Of a stretch of 10,162 bases of DNA, positions 6,818 to 10,162 are shown one piece after another; positions within the stretch are counted from its first letter, which is position 1, and each line of letters opens with the position of its first letter. Where the stretch lies: positions 1-10,162 of the forward strand of contig JALWBF010000091.1 of NCBI GenBank assembly GCA_027016055.1, written 5' to 3'. The notes below the pieces were generated by a model that had not been told where the DNA came from, did no database searches, and was given only the letters and a program-made list of their open reading frames with translations. Position numbers and translations under genes: made by a program. This stretch comes from Archaeoglobaceae archaeon (lineage in GTDB: Archaea > Halobacteriota > Archaeoglobi > Archaeoglobales > Archaeoglobaceae).

Positions 6818-7795
6818 GTGATCGAGACTGTAATCTCGCTGCTCAGCAGTATCGTAATGGTTTTTTTAGCTGCGATGCTATTTGTGAATACTGTCGAATA
6901 CGTTGGCTGTAGATTCTCCTTGGGTTCTTCATTCATAGGGGCAATAATTTCGCCCCTGTTCACCTCATTCCCAGAAATGGTTGTTTTCTTGGTTGCCATC
7001 TTTGTTGCGAAAGAGGAAGATGTAGGAATCGGAACCATCTTCGGTCAGCCCTTCATGGCTTCGAGTCTTTCATACGGTTTGGTTGGAGTTGCTGCGATAA
7101 TTGGATACCTGCTGAAGAAAAGAGATGATTTAATTTTTGAGGTCGATAGGTCTCTGATTATACCCTACGTGTTCGTTACGATCTTTTTCCCCCTCACGAT
7201 CGTTCCTTCGATAATCGGTTTTCACAGAATCTTCGGTCTGATCTTTCTGGCATCATACGTATACTACGTTTGGATGATGTATAGGAGGAGGCTTGCGGAA
7301 GTAATAGAGGAAGCCGATGACCTATACATATGCAGGATAATTCCTTATCCAACGATCAGCATAATAATTCAATTCCTATGCTCCCTAATATTGCTCTACA
7401 TAGGTTCCGAGAGACTTGTCGAATCCGTAAAGGTGTTGGCTCTGCATACGGGAATAAGTGAAATGGGTTTGGCATTGGTAATAGTCCCGGCAGCTACAGC
7501 AATCCCGGAAACCGTAAGCGCACTCATCTGGGGTTACAGGGGAAGGGATACGTTGAGCATAGGTGCTTTGGTGGGTGAAAAGATCCTGTATTCGACATTC
7601 TATCCGGGTTTGGGATTACTGTTAACCTCATGGGTTTTGGATAAGCATGCATACATAAGCGTGATTGCAACTACGATAATTTCGCTCATTCTGCTGTATT
7701 ACATCGCCAAGCAAAGAGTGCCGGTTTATGCGCTATGCTTCGGCTTGATATTCTTCGTTGGCTACGTAATTTTAGTGTTCATACTGCATACTTGA
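6818..7795 (+). CDS. Sodium/calcium-exchanger-family (CaCA) membrane protein, atypical
   Basis: This is a 325-residue membrane protein with the two inverted alpha-repeats of the Ca2+:cation antiporter family. Alpha-1 is around 36-98 (GSSFIGAIISPLFTSFPEMV then GIGTIFGQPFMASS). Alpha-2 is around 212-268 (GLALVIVPAATAIPETVSALI then SIGALVGEKILYST). About ten membrane segments are visible, with a charged middle loop near 155-172. The key glutamates of the two PE motifs are kept (E53, E231). The later GSN/GxD-type ligand motifs read GQP (76-78) and GEK (253-255), so the ion specificity may differ from Ca2+. The start is GTG at 6818, since no ATG fits upstream. It is the only plus-strand gene here, and it ends ten bases from the convergent end of the dihydroorotase gene. 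Confidence 0.85.
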   Translation: MIETVISLLSSIVMVFLAAMLFVNTVEYVGCRFSLGSSFIGAIISPLFTSFPEMVVFLVAIFVAKEEDVGIGTIFGQPFMASSLSYGLVGVAAIIGYLLKKRDDLIFEVDRSLIIPYVFVTIFFPLTIVPSIIGFHRIFGLIFLASYVYYVWMMYRRRLAEVIEEADDLYICRIIPYPTISIIIQFLCSLILLYIGSERLVESVKVLALHTGISEMGLALVIVPAATAIPETVSALIWGYRGRDTLSIGALVGEKILYSTFYPGLGLLLTSWVLDKHAYISVIATTIISLILLYYIAKQRVPVYALCFGLIFFVGYVILVFILHT

Positions 7796-7805
7796 CCCCT
7801 CTCCG

Positions 7806-9029
7806 TCATGAATGCGATTCCTTAGCAACGTGTGAACATGCCACCATTCCGAATCCTTTATCGATTAGCACTTCTCCATTATCCAAAGCCCTAACGCCCC
7901 TTATAAACACTACCTTCGGAAATATAGCCTCAAAGCCCTCATAAGGCGTCCAATCGGCTTTTGAATGCAAATCTTCCGCTCTAATTTTTCTTGCATCGGA
8001 AAAATCGAAAACAGCTAAATTCGCATAATTTCCGACTTCTATTCCGGAATACCTATCGAATCCGAAGATCTTAGCCGGATTTACCACGATCTTTTCAACT
8101 ACAGTTTTAAGATCAATGATTCCGTTTTTAACCAATTTAAGCATCAGCGGATACATAACTTCCACCCCGGGAAATCCCGGAGCACCGTTCTTCTTATCTT
8201 CAACCGTATGAGGTGCATGGTCGGATGCTATAACATCAACCTTATCGATGTTCCTCAAAAGCTCGATCCTATCCCGCTCGGATCTTAAAGGAGGATTAAC
8301 CCTCTCGAACTTCGCCTTCCCCTCGGAAAGCAGAAGGTGATGAGGCGTAACCTCGGCGAATGATCTGCGGTGAATTATATTCAGAGCTTCCGGAGTTGAG
8401 ATGTGGCAGAAGTAGAACTTCCCCATTTCAACGCATCTTCTAACTGCTATTATTTCAGCTTCCTTCGGCCTTACGAATTCGTCCCGAATTAGTTCCGCAT
8501 CTTCCGCATGAACCGTGATTAATTTTTCGATACGATTCCTAACGGATTTGAGGGTTTCGTAGCTGACCTGCATCGTCTTGTGCTGAAGGAAAACCTCGCC
8601 AACTGCGGGAATCCTAACATTTTGCTCTATTCTCTCAATTATCTTCTCGATCTCGCTCGAATTTTCCTCCGTCAAACCCAAATTGAGGGAATAATCGACA
8701 TAAGAAGTTCTATCGGCTTTTTCAATTCTCTTTAGATAATTTTTTTCATCAACTATGGGAGGTTTTGTATTTGGCTGATCGACCACCAAGCATATTCCAC
8801 CGTGCAACGCGGAAAGGGAACCGGATTCTATTGTTTCTTTGTAGCTCTCCTCGAAATCCCTAAAGTGAACGTGAACGTCCAATCCGGCTGGAAGAATCAA
8901 ACCCTTAGAAACCTCAAATTTATCATCCGAACGAATATCCTTGCAAATATCGACGATAACACCGTCTTCCACAACTATGCAACCTTCAACGATATTATTT
9001 TTATAAAAAAATTTACCGGAAATTATCAT
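7806..9029 (-). CDS. pyrC: Dihydroorotase
   Basis: This 407-residue amidohydrolase converts carbamoyl-aspartate to dihydroorotate in pyrimidine synthesis (cytoplasm). Zinc and substrate residues are visible: DVHVHFRD (51-58, H53/H55/R57), TVHAED (H174), FCHIST (H209), EVTPHHLLL (226-234) and IASDHAPHT (D270). QPNTKP (85-90) is the usual substrate loop. The metal-bridging carboxylated lysine of many dihydroorotases is not evident; the matching segment reads GEVFLQHK (144-151), where an acidic residue or K151 could stand in. Length is close to the family norm. The ATG at 9029 overlaps the stop of the upstream ferredoxin-subunit gene as ATGA, and GAGGA directly abuts it, so translation is probably coupled. 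Placement at the end of a respiratory operon is unusual but does not change the assignment. Confidence 0.93.
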   Translation of the reverse strand: MIISGKFFYKNNIVEGCIVVEDGVIVDICKDIRSDDKFEVSKGLILPAGLDVHVHFRDFEESYKETIESGSLSALHGGICLVVDQPNTKPPIVDEKNYLKRIEKADRTSYVDYSLNLGLTEENSSEIEKIIERIEQNVRIPAVGEVFLQHKTMQVSYETLKSVRNRIEKLITVHAEDAELIRDEFVRPKEAEIIAVRRCVEMGKFYFCHISTPEALNIIHRRSFAEVTPHHLLLSEGKAKFERVNPPLRSERDRIELLRNIDKVDVIASDHAPHTVEDKKNGAPGFPGVEVMYPLMLKLVKNGIIDLKTVVEKIVVNPAKIFGFDRYSGIEVGNYANLAVFDFSDARKIRAEDLHSKADWTPYEGFEAIFPKVVFIRGVRALDNGEVLIDKGFGMVACSHVAKESHS

Positions 9030-9586
9030 TCCTCAACACGATGCTTAACAAGCTCTATCTTACCTTCCTCCGGGAATACCTCAAGGTAAAGCGTGTGCTC
9101 TCTCTTTATCCTTATCCTTCCATCCTTCTCGACGAATTCGACCACAGCTTCAACGTCCCCGATCTTCATATCAGGTTTCTCCACGAGCTTCTCGGTCGGC
9201 GTCAGCATCTCATCCAAACTCTTATATGCGATGTCATGGAACTTGGAAGCCTGCATAGCCCCTCTTGTGCAAGTGTCGACACAGAAATGGCAGAATATGC
9301 ATTTCGCATAATCGACGCATGGGTAATATTTTCCGTTCGGTGCCAGCTTCATCTGAATCGCGTTGGCCGGGCATATGAATGCACACTGGAAGCAACTTAT
9401 GCACTTAGTCGGATCGAACCTTATCAAACCTCTGAAGTTATCCGGATACTTCCTTCTCTCTCTGGGATACTGGATGGTCATCCTATTGGGTGCGAAGACC
9501 TCCTCCAAACCCGTTTTTATAGCCATCAGATGACCCTTAATCTGATCAACTATTTTCATGCTCGGAAGTTCGATCTTGAACGGCAA
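9026..9586 (-). CDS. fpoI: NADH/F420H2:quinone oxidoreductase subunit I (two [4Fe-4S] ferredoxin subunit)
   Basis: This is a 186-residue NuoI/FpoI/FqoI homologue. It carries two classical [4Fe-4S] motifs, with cysteines 62, 65, 68, 72 (KCISCFQCAFICP) and 96, 99, 102, 106 (KCIFCHFCVDTC). These pass electrons between the peripheral arm and the quinone site of the complex I-like enzyme. The N-terminal segment (1-50) is amphipathic and would sit against the membrane arm, and a C-terminal extension of about 55 residues is charged. The start is TTG at 9586, directly after the upstream stop codon; a strong GGGTGAT site lies just before it and no better start exists nearby. The next ATG would be at 9559. 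Which electron donor (F420H2, ferredoxin or NADH) is used cannot be told from this subunit, so the fpo name is provisional. Confidence 0.9.
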   Translation of the reverse strand: MPFKIELPSMKIVDQIKGHLMAIKTGLEEVFAPNRMTIQYPRERRKYPDNFRGLIRFDPTKCISCFQCAFICPANAIQMKLAPNGKYYPCVDYAKCIFCHFCVDTCTRGAMQASKFHDIAYKSLDEMLTPTEKLVEKPDMKIGDVEAVVEFVEKDGRIRIKREHTLYLEVFPEEGKIELVKHRVEE

Positions 9587-10162
9587 TCACATCACCCCCG
9601 CAACTCTAAGGGCAACACCCAAGGCAAGCGATACTATTGAGATCGAAAGCAGATGGCTCCAGCTGAACTTCAATGCCTGATCGAGCCTTATTCTCGGATA
9701 AACGGATCTGAAGAACACGAAGATTCCCATGAGAACGAGAGTCTTGATGAATAGGTATATTACCGGCATTAGATCGCCCAAAGCTGGAATCATAGGTCCG
9801 TTCCAGCCGCCTAAGAACAGCAGTGAGAACAGCAGGCATAGCAGATAGAGCTTTTCGTATGCCAACGTCATAACGATACCGAACATGATACCGCTGTATT
9901 CGACGAACGGTCCGAATGCTATCTCCTGATCCGCTTCAGGAATCTCGAACGGGAACCTTGATGTAGCCATGGCAACTGCGATGAAGAACACTAAGCATGC
10001 GAGCGGATTGAGGATTGCTCCCGGAATAGTCTGCTTCTGAACGATCGTGTAAAGATCCGTTGAGCCATACGTCAGAACCATAGCCAGCACGGCTATTATG
10101 AACGGTATCTCGTATGCGAAATACATGAAAGCCTCTCTGACTGTTCCTATATACGCAAATCT
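9587..10162 (-). CDS. fpoH: NADH/F420H2:quinone oxidoreductase subunit H, 5' end outside the window
   Basis: This is the C-terminal ~191 residues of a NuoH/FpoH/FqoH membrane subunit. This subunit forms part of the quinone-binding cavity and the entry to the proton path. The hallmark FPFEIPEADQEI (FDLPEAE in bacterial NuoH) is followed by GPFVEYSGIMFGI, and five or so membrane helices are visible. The reading frame stays open to the window edge (RFAYIGTVREAFMYFAYEIP), matching the NuoH loop before helix 3-4. The ATG at 10126 is therefore internal and the true start lies beyond 10162; the full protein should be about 330-350 residues. Its TGA stop abuts the TTG start of subunit I, so the two are co-transcribed. 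Partner subunits must lie outside the window. Confidence 0.92.
   Translation of the reverse strand, partial: RFAYIGTVREAFMYFAYEIPFIIAVLAMVLTYGSTDLYTIVQKQTIPGAILNPLACLVFFIAVAMATSRFPFEIPEADQEIAFGPFVEYSGIMFGIVMTLAYEKLYLLCLLFSLLFLGGWNGPMIPALGDLMPVIYLFIKTLVLMGIFVFFRSVYPRIRLDQALKFSWSHLLSISIVSLALGVALRVAGVM
9591..9599 (-). promoter_or_regulatory. Strong Shine-Dalgarno site deciding the TTG start of subunit I
   Basis: GGGGGTGAT on the minus strand ends four bases before the TTG at 9586. It is inside the last codons of subunit H. This strong match supports initiation at the rare TTG rather than at the ATG 27 bases downstream. Confidence 0.65.

Noticed and set aside
9041..9640. Plus-strand reading frame antisense to subunit I
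   Set aside because: The minus strand encodes an unmistakable two-cluster ferredoxin subunit, so the plus-strand frame is a shadow.
9587..10126. Complete subunit H beginning at 10126
   Set aside because: The frame stays open to the edge with NuoH-like residues, so this ATG is internal and the gene is cut by the window.
1..10162. tRNA, rRNA, CRISPR or mobile element
   Set aside because: Gaps between genes are under 90 bp, and I saw no repeat-spacer array, tRNA-like folds, transposase or integrase motifs.

Overview
The window looks like a gene-dense euryarchaeal chromosome segment. An Archaeoglobales-type anaerobe (Archaeoglobus/Ferroglobus/Geoglobus) is my best guess. The reasons are a membrane respiratory complex of the Nuo/Fpo/Fqo type, a membrane-bound PAS regulator with a DUF835 domain and an archaeal winged-helix tail, Shine-Dalgarno motifs of the GGTGAT type, and TATA-like boxes about 25 bp before several starts. 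The taxon is an inference; no rRNA or other marker gene is present.

Layout, read from the right edge on the minus strand: the 3' part of the complex I-like subunit H (cut by the window edge), then the two-cluster ferredoxin subunit I, then dihydroorotase (pyrC). All are stacked with zero spacing or ATGA-type overlaps. The only plus-strand gene, a Na+/Ca2+-exchanger-family membrane protein (6818-7795), runs convergently into pyrC and divergently from a radical SAM protein (5762-6766). Downstream of the radical SAM gene lies a minus-strand block (233-5692). It holds a short YeiH/PSE-family membrane protein, a membrane-anchored HAMP-PAS-PAS-PAS-DUF835-winged-helix regulator (ATGA overlap), an 89-bp gap with a palindrome, and a second, enlarged YeiH/PSE-family protein. 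The block ends with a small cytoplasmic beta-propeller protein, and a MoaD-like ubiquitin-fold sulfur carrier (3-239) overlaps the end of the propeller gene.

The most interesting unit is 1147-5692. Two paralogous putative sulfate/anion exporters flank a one-component, membrane-tethered transcription regulator that has no kinase domain. The gap before the second exporter holds a perfect 8-bp inverted repeat that overlaps the likely TATA box and start-site region. A self-contained sensing, regulation and transport module is a reasonable hypothesis; the ligand and the transported ion are unknown.

No tRNA, rRNA, CRISPR array, insertion sequence or integrase was seen. No gap between genes exceeds about 90 bases.
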